Below, piece after piece: positions 22,247 through 35,100 of a stretch of 64,000 bases of DNA (position 1 is the stretch's first letter; each line of letters opens with the position of its first letter). The translations under genes and the position numbers were made by a program. The notes under the pieces were generated by a model. It was given only the letters and a program-made list of their open reading frames with translations, was not told the DNA's origin and did not search any database. The DNA comes from Myotis daubentonii. Taxonomy: Eukaryota; Chordata; Mammalia; Chiroptera; Vespertilionidae. The stretch is taken from positions 58,934,093-58,998,092 of the forward strand of contig NC_081849.1 of assembly GCF_963259705.1 (NCBI RefSeq), given 5' to 3'.

Positions 22247-22638
22247 TAATTCACATACAAAAATCCACTCCTTATATATGCACAGTTTGATGAATTTTCA
22301 CAAATGTGTACAGCACCATCTTGATATAGAATATTTCTGTCACTCCAAAGAGTTACCCTCCTGCTCCTTTTTAATCAAGTTCCCACTCCCACTCCCCACC
22401 GAGCCCCAGGCAATCATTCATCTGTTTTTTGTTACTAAGGCATTCGCTTTGATTTTTCTAACATTTCATATAAATACATCATTTAAAAAGAGTCTGTGAT
22501 ATTTTCTGTCTTGATTTTTTTTTTTTCATTCAGAAAATGCTTCTAGAGATCCATACATGTGTGTATCAGTAATATGGTCTTTTTTATTGCCAGATAGTGT
22601 TTCATTCTATGGATATGCCACAATTTGTTTACGCATTT
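22247..22638 (-). mobile_element. L1 LINE 3' region, minus strand, part 1 (interrupted by a SINE)
   Basis: AATTCACATACAAAAATCCA, GTGTACAGCACCATCTTGAT and GCCAGATAGTGTTTCATTCT are antisense L1 sequence. It continues beyond the Ves SINE at 22639-22840. Confidence 0.85.
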
Positions 22639-22851
22639 TTTAAAAAATATATTTTATTGATTTTTTACAGAGAGGAAGGGAGAGAGATAGAGAGATAGAA
22701 ACATCGATCACTGCCTCCTGCACATCTCCCACTGGGGATGTGCCCGCAACCCAGGTACATGCCCTTGACTGGAATGGAACCTGGGACCTTTCAGTCCGCA
22801 GGCCGACGCTCTATCCACTGAGCCAAACCGGTTTCGGCTGTTTACACATTT
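22628..22851 (-). mobile_element. Ves-type SINE, minus strand, inserted in an L1
   Basis: Element about 22639-22840. The minus-strand head has CCGGTTTGGCTCAGTGG at the A box and GGTCCCAGGTTCCATTCC at the B box. TTTACGCATTT (22628-22638) and TTTACACATTT (22841-22851) are the target duplication; joined, they restore L1 sequence. Confidence 0.95.
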
Positions 22852-23830
22852 ATCTATTGATGGAAATTTTGGTGATTTCCAGGTATGGGTGATTATGAGT
22901 AAAGCTGCTATGCATTTTCTATACCAGTCTTGGTAGGCATTTATTTCTTTGGGGTAAATATCGAGAAGTGGAATAGTTGAGTAGTATGCTATTTGTTTAA
23001 CTTTGTAAGAAACTGCCAAGTTATTTTGATTGCTTATTACTTTACATTCTCATTAACAATGTCTTTAGGGTTCCTGTTTCCAACACTTGGTATTGTCAGG
23101 TAATTTTTAAACATTATGAATTCTAGTGGGTGTGGGGTAGAATCTCAGTGTGCTCTTATGCTGTGCTTCCCTAATGTTGTCTCTTCATGTGCTTATTAGC
23201 AATTTGTGTATCTGATTTGGTAAATTGTTGATCCCACTATGTTGCATGCTTTTTATTGGAGTGTCTTTTTATTATTAAATATAAGAATAACATACATTCT
23301 GCACTCAATCCATTTCTAGATATATACGTTGCATTTTTTTTACCTGACCCATAGCATGTCTTTTATGATTAAGAACAGAATGTTTTAATGTTGATGGATC
23401 CCATTCTATCAATTTTTTCTTCTATGGCGAGGGCTCTAGTGTCCTATCTAAGGAAGATTTGCTTCTGTTTTCTTCTAGTTAGTTTTTACATTCAAGGTAA
23501 AGCCATCTTGAGCCAGATAATTTTGTGTATGATGTGAAGAAAGGTACCCAAATTTTTCAGCACTAGTTAAAAAAAAAGTTATCTTTGTTCATTGGAATTA
23601 TTCTAGTGCCGTTTAAAAATCATTTGAAAACATATATGTGACCAAATTTCTGAATGCTTTATTTTATTCCATTGATCTATATGTCTAACTTTGCACCATT
23701 ACAACAGAATCTGGATTACTATTGCTTTATAGCAAATCTTAAAATCAAATGGTATATTTGAGGTGCCACACAATTTAAATTTGTTGTATTTCTTTAAAGA
23801 TGGTTGATCATGTCGATCCTCTTAAGACTT
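22852..23830 (-). mobile_element. L1 LINE 3' region, minus strand, part 2
   Basis: Resumes with ATCTATTGATGGAAATTTTG. It includes AGTAAAGCTGCTATGCATT, TTGATCTATATGTCTAACTT and GATTACTATTGCTTTATAGC. It fades near the (TC)n at 23859. Confidence 0.85.
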
Positions 23831-23856
23831 TAAGTTCTGTTGGAGAAGGTCTGCGT

Positions 23857-23858
<2 letters not shown>

Positions 23859-23898
<40 letters not shown>
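23859..23898. repeat. (TC)n microsatellite
   Basis: About 20 uninterrupted TC units. Confidence 0.95.
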
Positions 23899-23902
<4 letters not shown>

Positions 23903-26900
23903 ATTCTTTAGGGTTCATTGATTGCCCTGTGTGTTTACAGAGATGGATAAAGTAGAAGATGTATCAGTCTTAGCCTAGGGCCCTGGGACAGGAATGAGGA
24001 TGGAGAAGGAACCTGGGATCCGGTAAAGGTGTGAAGGGCTCAATGCATTTATGGGAGGGGTGGAGGGCGGAGAGATGGCTCAGCTCACTCCTAGGTCTGC
24101 TTCACTTTAGAAGTTGGTCACTTACTGGCTCCTACCACATCGGATCTTTTTTTTTTTTTTTGGCTTGACCATCTTCTCCCAGGCCTTTCATTTCCTAGAT
24201 ATTTGGTTATCTTTACATTCAAATATTGATTTTGAAGGTAGACATGGGGAAACAAACATTCATACTTGTGTATTGATTTCTGGTATGGTTCACAAACAGA
24301 CTGAACGGGCATTGCTAACCCAGGTGTATTGGCTAACATTTTGTCATCCTGTCATTATATGGAATAAACCGAGTAAAAAATAATAATACTGATAACTTTC
24401 CCAAATCTCAGTTTAAAATTAGATTGCTTTCTTTCTCTTTCTTTCATTGAATGTCCCTGAATTGGGTGTGTTTTTGTAGTTAAAGATCATGTATACTATA
24501 ATTTTATTGAGTCATGGTTCATTCATGCAGTCAGCTCTTTCATATAGCAAGACATAATAAATCTAGTGGAAATTCTTAAATTCAAGTTAGAAGAAAGGCA
24601 TGAATAATGGGATATTTATAACATCTGAATACCGGCTACCATAAATGTCATTTTCATCAAAAAACATACTGAGTACCACTTACATTTTGTATATTATATT
24701 AGATATTTAGTGTATGTTACATAATTCTGTTTAAGCCAATAAGCCACAGTGTGCACTGATTCTGGATTTACTGTGTCTCTCAGTTAAAATTATAATGCGA
24801 TCCTCTGATTTAGGATCCCTATGAAAGCAGTTTCTCTGTCCTTATTTTTCCACCGTAATGCTTCTAAGATAACAATTACTATTTTTATCGTTCCCATTCT
24901 TTACATTAGAACTCAGTGCTAATGAAAACCCTGATCGGTAAACATTAGTAGTACCTACCAACCCACAGAGAGGCTTCTAGATACCTGCAGGTATGGATTT
25001 GTTTAAAATTGTATCATCTTAAGCAAGAGCCTCGAACTACCATGACGAACTTAGAGAAAAGCATGTTATTGGATGAGAAATGGTGGGGAATACAGGGAAA
25101 GAGTTTTCTCAATAGATGCTTAAGACTTCATGCCTCTTTTTTCCAATTTATTTCTTAATTTTCGATAGGGAGGTAGGATAGAAAACGGATGGAAAGTGAG
25201 CAATACATTTTATTTTAACTTTAATTCAGAAGTACTGAGGTGTTGAGTTAATTTGATGTAAAAAGGTGTCCTTAAAGCAGTCAGAATGTTGGCTCAAGTT
25301 AAAGTGTTGGTAGTGGGGCTTTCTTTTTCATCCTCTCCAATGACCATGGACTTTTGGATGGCTCCTAAAGTGGACTGGGAAGTCCTTACACACTTGGCAT
25401 TAAAGTCCAGGCTCCAGGAGTTTATGTGGCTATGCAGCTTCTGAGTCTTGGATGGTGTGTTGATACTGTATATTTTTTAATGGTTACGTTTTTCCCTGAC
25501 TCGTATAAAAGATTTACTGTTACAGTTTGTGTGTGGCCAGGCAGTGGCATATGGAAAAGCTGTTTCCTGCTATTTAATTTAATTAGCCCCATCACGTGCC
25601 AGCCTTCGGGCATGTCACTCTGGCCCTCTGAGGCTCTTTGTCTGTCGGAGAGATGGACAATATCTTGGCTTTGTTTGGTGGCTGGGCATGCTGCAGATAA
25701 AGCCACTGAGATTCTGACTGTTTGTTTAACCAAATCTTTGCATTCTTACCATTTGGCTTTGATTTTCTTTTACAAAAATACATGACATTTTGGCCTTGGG
25801 AAGGTGAAAAATAAATATTGAGAAGCTAAAGAAGAGTAGTTGCTCTTTGTGGTTTAATATAGTGTTGAGAATGTTGTCATTTTCTATTCAGAGATTTTTA
25901 GTTATTTTGTTACTGGTTTGTTAGTAGATATTCAAGATAATCATCATTGAATCATTTTAACTCTAACTTAGTGGACAAACTGTCATTTTAAATCAAGCCT
26001 CCTTTTCTGGTTCATGTGCTATAATTTGATGTGATTGCTTCATCTTGACAAATCTCCAAATCTTTCAGTGCATTTATTGTTGAAGAAAGAAATATTTCTT
26101 TTGATATATTGGATGATATTTTCATTTGTATTTGTTTTGTTCTCACAGAAAGGACAGTGGTTAACACATTTAGTCAAGAATTGTTCCCAATATTTTAGTC
26201 TGTATTAGAAGGTCAAAGATATTTTAAAATTTTTTCTCTTTTAATTGATATGTTCATAATTTAAAATTTCTCAATCATATGTCACAATTAAATCCCTAAT
26301 ATTTTTCAAGATTTAAAATTATTCAAGAACATTTGAAAATAGAGGATTAAAAATATATTCTGCAATGTAGGAATCTGATATGCAATGAGGACACGTTTGC
26401 ATACATTTCCAGCTTAATTAACAGCAATGTCCTTAGTCAGAGTGACTTGTCAAAGGTGATAAACTCCTTTGAATACCTACTTTTAAAATTAGATGTCCCA
26501 GATGTAAGATTCTTAAATAATTTAGACACATGCACAGTTTAGAATTACAAGAGGATTTGCACGTGGACTTAATAAGGCGGAGAGAGAGTTAAATTAATTA
26601 AATCTCACAGAACATCCAGTCATTGTGTCCCACTGTGTTAGGTGCCAAGACAGAGACCCTACCCTCTGACATCTCTTGGCCTTTGGAGCAGCCCACAGGA
26701 CCTACACTGAATAAGTGACAATCAGTATCAAAGGAAATATCATCGTCCTAAAGCTAATAGTTCTACTACTTTTCAGTAGATTAGGAATTTTTAAGAGAAT
26801 TATTGCATATTTGACTTTGATGCAGTTTGCCAATTAGATCCTTACCTTTGATAGTTTTTAATTTAAAAAAGTGAAGGGATAAAAGAAAAGGAAATTAAAA

Positions 26901-27930
26901 CCCAAATATGTAAATCCTCTTAAGCAACATCATTCTTAAACATAATTTACGTTCATAATACAGACATTTCTAAAGATCGCAGCATTAATATGGCTGCCAC
27001 CAGCCATGCAAAGTATGTTTTATTATAGAACCATGAGATACGTGGACTTTGTGTTTTGTTTAAGGACAAGCAAATGTCACCAACAAAATGAAAGCTGTGC
27101 TGTTTATCTCCTAATGCTTTTCATCATGCGTTTTCCAGTGCAATTGTATTTCAATTTTCAATCACTGAGCCTATTTTCAGATTCATTTTTGTATTCTGTA
27201 GTTTTTATATATGATTTATCCTTTATTTTTATGTTTATTTTAAATTTATATTTAAAGTGTGTCTTTTTCTGAGGGCACACACACCACCACCACCATGCAT
27301 TGGTTTTTGAACACGGTAGTATCCATTTAAGAAAATTAACTTTGCTGGTAATTTTTTAAGTATAAATATATTTTTAATATTGAGACACACCCATATCCGC
27401 TACAAAAAGATAAACTTATGGCAGCTATATGGTAACTCTTCATGAAGCTTTCCTTTTCAGTGTTGATGTTTTATTGGAAATGTTATGAGGTATAATGTGA
27501 CTGAGGTTGAAATGGAATTATATTGAGGTGACTGAATTCCAAACTAGAGATCTGCTTAAGATTTTTTTTAAGGAAAGCATATCCATTATTAACTTAAAGG
27601 AAGAGCCTTGAATATAGGTATCAAAATGGTACAACTTGGTTTCTTCTAGAAAATAGAGCCCTTGTAAAGTCCTTTTTTTTTTTTTTACAAAAACCAACTA
27701 TGGTGAAGGTACTTACGCAATTTCAAATGAATAGAAAAAAACTGGGACAACAGAGTATTTGTAATTATACTTGTGAAATAATTGGATTTATAACAAACAA
27801 TTCACATTTTCTTCACATGTCAGCATACATTGTTTTTCATATACTCTTATGGGTGTGTTAACTATGTATGTAAATTGGCCAGTGTCCCTCATCTATTCTT
27901 TTTTATAATTACAGCTTAACTTAATAAACA
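23899..27930. other. Repeat-poor intron
   Basis: No gene was recognised. A block at about 25430-25790 has balanced composition and open frames on both strands, and may be conserved non-coding DNA. A short CCACCACCACCACC run lies at 27283. Confidence 0.5.
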
Positions 27931-28100
27931 GTAATAGTTCAGAACAATTCCATAAATGTGTACCGAACAACTACATATGCCTGGGACTTCTGCCAGGGAC
28001 TCAGAAGGTGACCAGAGAGTACAAGCTAATGAGGTAGCCATATGGACTTCAAAATTTACAGTTGCTTTGAGAAATGGACAGGTAAACAAATGAAGAAAAT
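27931..28100 (-). mobile_element. Probable L2 3' fragment, minus strand
   Basis: ATGTGTACCGAACAACTACA, then GCCAGGGACTCAGAAGGTGA, then GACAGGTAAACAAATGAA follows the antisense order of the L2 3' end, strongly diverged. Confidence 0.5.
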
Positions 28101-28499
28101 CAAGTAGCATTTATGCTGCCATGGTTATATATATATAAATTCTGTGAAGGTCTTGACCAAAATCTTACAGCTTCTAGGTTGATGAACTAGAATCCAAACC
28201 CACATCCATTATCCAGGTTCTTTCCAATAACCATTTCTACCTGTGAGTAGAAAAGACTGAAAGTGGATGGGATCTTTAAGTGCCTATTCTATAGCTGATT
28301 GGCCTCTGCCAAATTGCTTCCATTGGTAATAAAATAATTGACATGTTTATTTGTTTTATGACAATGAAGAAGATTTATCAAAGAGACTGCCTACTTTTTT
28401 TAAAAAGAAGACTGAGAGGGCTTTTTTGTTTTCTTACTTATTTACTAAAAGGGGTGAATATTGCAGGCAGAAAGAAAATTTTTAATTCTTATATTGTTA

Positions 28500-28792
28500 T
28501 TAGAGGCCCAGTGCACGCACTGGTGGGGTCCCTCAGCCTGGCCTGCAGGGATCGGGCCAAAACCAGCTCTCCTACATCCCCTGAGAGGTCCCAGATTGTG
28601 AGAGGGCAATTCTCGAGTGACACACCCTGGGATCGGGCTCCCTCCTCTCTAGTTCCAGGTGCATCACCTGAGAAACGCCACTGCCAAGTGACTCCAACTT
28701 GGCAGCTCCTGTGTTGAGCGTCTGCTCCCGGTGGTCAGTGCATGTCATAGCTGCTGGCTGGTCGGTCGGCTGGTCGCTTAAGCTTTTAGAGA
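28500..28792 (-). mobile_element. HeliBat-type Helitron, minus strand, 293 bp
   Basis: The minus-strand 5' end TCTCTAAAAGCTTAAGCGAC is at 28792. The 3' end reads GTGCACTGGGCCTCTAA next to T, with CTAG mutated to CTAA. It includes ACTGACCACCGGGAGCAGAC near its 5' side, as in other HeliBats. Confidence 0.82.
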
Positions 28793-28869
28793 TAAGCTGG
28801 AGTTATCAACATTGGAGTCAAGATATGGGGGTTGAGTTTTCTACATGTAATATATGTTAATAATGCCTC

Positions 28870-29588
28870 CATTTATGGAACTTTTTTAATGTGGTGAGAA
28901 AACATAAAATTTAGCATCTTAACTATTTTTAAGTATACAGTACAGCAGCGTTAACTATATGAACGTTGTTGTACAACAGATCTCTAAAGTCTCTCATCTT
29001 GCAAAGCAGGGACTCTATACCCATTGAACAACACCCCATTTTCCCCTTGCCCCCGAGCTCCTGGTAACCAGATGCTACTTAAAAGTTGTTCGAATTTTTG
29101 CCTGTTTTAGATATCTCATATACATGGTATCATGCAGTATTTATCTTTTGTTACTGGCTTATTTCACCTAGCATAAGGTCCTCAAGGTTTATTCATTATC
29201 ATAGTATATGTCAAGATTTCTGTCTTTTTAAATGGTTGTGTAATATTTCATTATAGATATACATTACTTAAATACACATATTTTCTTTATCCATTTATCC
29301 ATCAGTGGACATTTAGGTTGTTTCCATCTCTTGGCTATTGTGAATAATGCTACATTGAACAGGAGTGTGCAATTATCTCTTTGCCATTTTGTTTCAAATT
29401 TTCTTTGGATATATACCAAGAAGTGGAATTGCTGTATTGTAGGTTAACTTTTTTTCCCCAGTAACTTCCATATTGTTTTTCATTGTAGATGCACCAGTTA
29501 CATTTCTACTAACACTACACAAGAGTTCTTATTTCTCTACATCCTTGCCAGCATTTGTTACTTTTTGTTTGGCTTTTTATTTTGAGAA
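28870..29588 (-). mobile_element. L1 LINE 3' region, minus strand, part 1 (interrupted by a Helitron)
   Basis: Contains GCAGGGACTCTATACCCATT, TTCACCTAGCATAAGGTCCT, CCATCAGTGGACATTTAGGT, GTGAATAATGCTACATTGAA and TATATACCAAGAAGTGGAAT, all antisense L1. It stops at the HeliBat border. Confidence 0.88.
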
Positions 29589-29618
29589 CTAGAGGCCCGG
29601 TGCACAAAATTTGTACAC

Positions 29619-29620
<2 letters not shown>

Positions 29621-29654
<34 letters not shown>
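29621..29654. repeat. (GT)n microsatellite
   Basis: 17 GT units next to the 3' hairpin of a HeliBat. Confidence 0.95.
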
Positions 29655-29659
<5 letters not shown>

Positions 29660-29771
29660 AGCCCAGCTTGCACCCTCTCCAATCTGGGACCCCTTGAGGG
29701 ATGTCCAACGGCCCTCTCACAATCCAGGACTGCTGGCTCCCAACCGCCTGCCTGCCTGCCTGCCTGATTGC

Positions 29772-29939
29772 CCCTAACCCAGTGGTCGGCAAACTGCGGC
29801 TCATGAGCCACATGCGGCTCTTTGGCCCCTTGAGTGTGGCCACGAAGTTTCAATCGGACTGTACGTGCACGCCCGCACATGGTATTTTATGGAAGAGTCA
29901 CACTCAAGGGGCCGTAGTTTGCCGACAGCTGCCCTAACT
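29772..29939 (+). mobile_element. 152-bp fold-back hAT MITE nested in a HeliBat
   Basis: Element 29780-29931, from CAGTGGTCGGCAAACTG to a mutated GCCGACAGCTG end. Duplication CCCTAACC / CCCTAACT (29772-29779, 29932-29939), 7 of 8. Same subfamily as 20347-20498, in the opposite orientation. Confidence 0.9.
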
Positions 29940-30029
29940 GAATCTGCCTGCCAGCCTAATCACCCCCTAACCACTCCCCTGTCCGCTTGATTGATGCCTA
30001 ACTGCTTCCCAGATGGCCCGATTGCCCCT

Positions 30030-30170
30030 AACTGCCCTCCCTTGCCAGCCTGGTCACCCCCAAATGCCCTCCCCTGCAGGCCTGGTCCCCCCCAACTGTC
30101 CTCCCCTGCAGGCCTGGTCCCCCCCAACTGCTCTCCACTGCTGGCCAAATCGCCCATAACTGCCCTCCCC
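30030..30170. repeat. Minisatellite of about 33-bp units within a HeliBat
   Basis: At least four units of the pattern AACTGYCCTCCCCTGCAGG followed by CCTGGTCCCCCCC, with the inner two nearly identical. Confidence 0.85.
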
Positions 30171-30258
30171 TGTCAGCCATCTTGTGACCACATGGGGATG
30201 GCCATCTTGTGTGTTGGAGTGACGGTCAATTTGCATATTACCTCTTTATTAGATAGGA

Positions 30259-30605
30259 TGGTCAATTATCAGGTATGAAGTGATATCTTATGTGGTTTTT
30301 ATTTGCATTTTCCTGATGCTTAGTGGTATTAAGCATTTTTCCATATGCATCTTGGCCATTTGTATATGTCTTTGAAGAAACATCCATTTAAATCCTTTGC
30401 ACATTTTTTAATCAGGTTATTTTTTGTTGTTATTGATGTTGAGCTGTTGGGATCTTCTATACATTTTGATTGTTTCTCCCATTCTCTATGTAGATTGCCT
30501 TTATACTTTGTTAATTATTTCCTTTATTGTAGAAATGTTTTTAAGTTTCATGTAGACCCATTTGACAAGTTTTACTTTTATTGCCAGTTATTATGGAACT
30601 ATTTT
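30259..30605 (-). mobile_element. L1 LINE 3' region, minus strand, part 2
   Basis: Continues the L1 broken by the HeliBat: GGTATGAAGTGATATCTTAT, TTTGCATTTTCCTGATGCTT and TCTTTGAAGAAACATCCATT are classic antisense L1. Confidence 0.88.
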
Positions 30606-30629
30606 TAATTTTCAAATTTCATTTACTCT

Positions 30630-31005
30630 AAAATAAGAGAGAGCAACATTATGCTAAGTGAAATAAGTGAAATAAGTCAGAGAAAGATAAATAACACATG
30701 ATCTCACTCATTTGTGGAATATAGTGAACAACGTAAGCTGATGAACAAAAATAGATCCAGAGACATAGAAGCATCGAACAGACAGTCAAACTTCAGAGGG
30801 AAGATGGGGGGTGGGTGGGGGGGGGTCAACCAAAGGACCTGTATGCATGCATATAAGCATGCCCAATGGACACAGACACTAGGGGGGTGAGGGCATGTGC
30901 TGGGGGATGGGGGTGGCCAGGGAGAGGTCAATGGGGAAAAAGGAGACATATGTAATACTATATGTAATACTTTAAACAATAAAGAATTTTTTAAAAAGAG
31001 AGAGC
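30630..31005 (+). mobile_element. L1 LINE 3' end, plus strand (younger bat L1 type)
   Basis: The sense L1 tail runs through AATAAGTCAGAGAAAGATAA, ATGATCTCACTCATTTGTGG, AACTTCAGAGGGAAGATGGG, a G-rich tract and GTAATACTTTAAACAATAAA before an A-rich end. It is better preserved than the antisense L1s nearby. Confidence 0.85.
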
Positions 31006-31331
31006 AGCAATCACTAACTCATGAGGATCAAAAAAACTTCTATTAATTTTATTGGCACTGAAAAATGTTATCAAAGCTATAATAAATTACTGAAAGGGCC
31101 TTCATTAACACAGAAACTAATACTTTTTAGATGATTTAAAGGCATATTTTGAATTATGTACTAATAGTTATGCTTTTCCTTTGAGCTAGATGTCTAGTTT
31201 TTAAATGATGCATCTCTTAATTTTAAACATAAGATCAAGGTCCTAAAAGCTGATATGGATTGGTTATTTTTCAATAGCTTGAGAATCTTATTTCCTACTC
31301 GAAAAGACAGTTGGCTTATAAAGTAATCACA

Positions 31332-31369
<38 letters not shown>

Positions 31370-31382
31370 TATAGAGATACAC

Positions 31383-31454
<72 letters not shown>

Positions 31455-31959
31455 GGTTCTTTATATGTATATATATGTAACACAGCCTGACATATGAAGA
31501 TGATAAATTTTTACACATTTATTGACAACTATCATGCAGTTGGACCAATATTGAATAACAATCCTATTTTTAAAATTTTTCTTTTACTTTCGTATGGTTT
31601 CTTTCAAAAATCTAACTGGAAAAAAGTAAAGGCTTATACAGTGTTAAAAAGTCAAATGAATGTTTATTTACTATTTTGAACCAGTATGGACAAATAGATT
31701 TTTCACCTATGTGGGTGGGGGAAGATAAGAGAAACACATTATAAGCTGACAGAATTTTTTATATTCCTTATGAGTGAAAATAATCCAACTAAGTTAATCA
31801 CAAGATAAATGTAAAAATAGTGAGTGCCGGTATTAAAGTTTTATAGAAATCAATATTTAAAATGGTACAGAATGACAAAGTTTTATTATTGGCAGTAATG
31901 CTATTAATGATAATAACAACAAGAAAGTCCGTCTGTATGGAGTTAATAAAATCCCAAAG
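31006..31959. other. AT-rich intron with (TG)n and (TA)n
   Basis: Apart from two adjacent microsatellites, no feature was recognised. Confidence 0.55.
31336..31444. repeat. (TG)n followed by a long (AT)n microsatellite
   Basis: (TG) 31336-31362 and (AT) 31387-31444, separated by a short interrupted stretch. Confidence 0.95.
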
Positions 31960-32105
31960 ACCATGCCTAGCAATTTACATATATTATATCATTTAATCAT
32001 CTCTTAATTATAGATGAAGCATTGAAGGATGAAGAATAGTGAAATAGTTGCACAGGTCTAGAAATTAGTAGAACTCAGATTCCAACTCCAATCCAAATCC
32101 AGGAA
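31960..32105 (-). mobile_element. MIR SINE fragment, minus strand
   Basis: CATGCCTAGCAATTTACATA, TATCATTTAATCATCTCTTA and the AACTCAGATTCCAACTCC end follow antisense MIR. Confidence 0.6.
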
Positions 32106-35100
32106 AGTGGAGAGATGGCTTGGAGTTTCTGACTCATAGACCACTGAATAAATTCAAAATGTGCTTCTTCATCTTCAAAGCAGAAACCCATTTACTACTG
32201 TGCTGAATTTTCAACCATGTCTTTCTTTCTCCTCCTAGTTACTTTGATGAGAATGTGCTAGCACATGTAGAAGGAAAAGTCAGAGTGAAACCGAAAATGA
32301 GTGAGGCAGAAGTCGATGTATGAATGGCTTCACAGTTGTGGCCCTGCGTTTTCTCTTCGTATGAAATATATTCCTACCCTCTTAATTCTATTCAACTCTA
32401 GCTCATAAAACTTAGTGGTCACACCTTATAAGACATTGCAAAATGTCACTTATGGGATTCTCAACACTTCGCTGCTTACTTTTCATAATGGTGAGATTTA
32501 CTTTACTTACTAATTTTGTATTTGATTTGCAATATATGTCCACTTCCTTTGTCTCTTAACATATATAAAGAACACAAATTTAAATAGTTACATTGGCAAA
32601 GCTTCTTTGCTGTTGGCTGAACTACCCTTAACCTACCCAGTGAATTGCACAGTTTTTACTCTGAATACCAACATTTATACAAAGTCATTCTCTCTCTCCT
32701 GTTCATAATTATACTAAAACACTCGATTTAAAAGAAAAGTTGGGATCCTCTCTCCTTAATATGTAAATATATTTATAAAATAATGTTAACTAAGCTGGTT
32801 TATATCTTCATTTCTTGTTAATTGCTTATCATATAACTATAACATGCAGGATATTGTTTTAAGTGTTGAGTACATTCCTGTGCAGTTCTAATAAAGTTAT
32901 AATCTGGGAAGAGGATAAATCAAACACACTAATAATTATTAGATAAAATATGTTAGGTACCAGATGATAGGGACAGATATAATAGTATTGGGGGGGGTTA
33001 CCTGTTTATATAATATAACTATTAAAGATGGAATTTTCCAAATGCTCTATAACTTAATACAAATATAGTTAATGAACATTTATGCTTTCTAATCCCATTG
33101 AATTCTTAATTTATCTTATTAAATGTTATTTCTATGTATAAGGATTTCCTAGGTCAACACATTTTCCAGCACAAGCAACATATTCTTCAGTATGTGAGCT
33201 AGTAAGTAGCACCAATTCAATTGTTTTAAGTAGATATCATTTAAAGAAGCGTTCCATTCAACTCACTGGTCATACTGGTTCCCTTTATGTATATTTTCTT
33301 GCAAAACCACAGACTAGTTTAAGATTCTAAAAACCACAAATATTCAGATGTGTAAGACTTAATTTACAACTTTTAAAAAAATAATTGATATTGTCATAGA
33401 ACTCTTATTGATGAGACAGGAATTTCTACATTGGGGTAAATAATACTTGTGCTATTTAAACTTATTTGAGTGACTTTCGTATTCTTTCATTTTTACAAGT
33501 CAAGGCATTTTAGTATATATGTAATATATTATTTCGCCAACATAGTCAATATTCAGGTATCTTTAATATTCACTGAGAAGTAGAACTTTTCAGTATATGA
33601 AGAACAGATCCAAGGAGGTGACCTCTAGGGCTTAAGGTTAATTAATGGCCTAAGATAGCCTGACTGAAAATAAATAGGAATTCAGAAAGGGAGGTAGGGG
33701 GGGAAGCTGTGTATTTCTTCAGGGTTTCACAGCTTGTTAGATGGATGTATTTTATGTTTTCTCACAAGGGAGACTTTTCCTCTATTGTATGTTGAGGTGT
33801 GGTCTCTTGTAATAAAGAACGTTTTAGTATTTACCTAATAAATCTCTCCATTATCTACTATAAAGTCTGGCTAGATGTTCTTTTTACTTTACAGACTTTT
33901 TCCATAATATAATATGTGAAGGAGTGAGGTGGCTCAGATTTCCCTTTCTAAGCTAACTAAAAGCAAGAAAATCCCAAAACAGCCTATATAACTTGAAAAT
34001 TGAAAAAAATGACAATATATATGATTTTACGCATTGTGTAAGTGTATACTATTTAAAATAATTTTCTCTATTTAAAGTAAATGGTCATCATTTTGATTTA
34101 CTCTATTTTTAATTACTTTAGTTTATTATCTACAAGGAGAATAAACAATTGGATTTAAAAAACGATACCAAGAAGTATCATGTTGTCAGAGAGCAAGAAA
34201 AGTGGGAGGGAAAATGCTGTTGTATAAAGCTACCAGGGACACAGGAAATGCCTGTCTGTAAACTCCTAAATAATGAACGTTCTAGTTCTAGCATATTTTA
34301 TACAGATTTTGTGAATAATATGCAAGTGTACGACCGATGATTTGGTTAACTCTAATTTCTGTTTCATATTTAAATCAGTTGTTTCAGAAATAATATCACA
34401 TGTGACACATATCTTGCTGATAAAAGCAACTCATGAAAGGTTTCCTGTTTATTATTTCTCATCGTTTTCCTTTCTTATTTTGATATTGAATTCTGGGCTC
34501 ACTTCTTAGAGTTGGCATATCATGTTTTGTTTTGTTTTTTTGTCATCTTCCTGAACTTCCTTCTTCCAATGTACAGCTACATAACCTCACAATTCCTTTC
34601 AAATAGGAGGTAATTGGTTATACAAGTTGATCCTACTGCTTCCACCGAAAATCTAGAAGAAGCACACATTCAGTGGGAATGTCTTTTAGTTTATCTTTAA
34701 ATTGGAGCAGGGCAGAGGTCATTAGCTGAAAGGAAGTCAAAATGACAAGGACCCTACCAGTTGCAAGGAAAGGTTAAGACAAATAATCTCTTTCCAGGAG
34801 ACACTTGGACTGTTAGCTACCTGGCACAGACTCTGTTTCCACTGAAATAAATTAGAACATCTCTGACTTGGTAAAAGTAAGGAGAAGGTAGTCTAACTTA
34901 GTGGAAGTCTCAATTACAGTCTACTTTAAAAGTGATTCCAGTTTTACTGCTTCTCAACCTGCTTTCCCTCACATAAATGTAAACTAATGTGTAGAAGCAG
35001 CTAAATTAAAAATACAGTTCACAAAAGACTTAAATTAAAAAATACTTATCATAAACACAAATACCATTTAAAAATTTGTTTTTACAGCCTGCCCTAACTT

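Larger units (their letters stand above)
29589..30258 (-). mobile_element. HeliBat-type Helitron, minus strand, 670 bp, with a nested hAT and a minisatellite
   Basis: The 3' end (minus) is GTGCACCGGGCCTCTAG next to T at 29588/29589; the 5' end TCCTATCTAATAAAGAGG is at 30258. It sits inside an L1. It contains a (GT)n (29621-29654), a 152-bp hAT at 29780-29931 with its own duplication, and tandem ~33-bp CCCTCCCCTGCAGGCCTGGT-type units (about 30030-30170). Confidence 0.92.

Noticed and set aside
29621..29654. Simple repeats as a CRISPR-like array
   Set aside because: Plain GT dinucleotide; no spaced repeats of the CRISPR type occur anywhere in the window.
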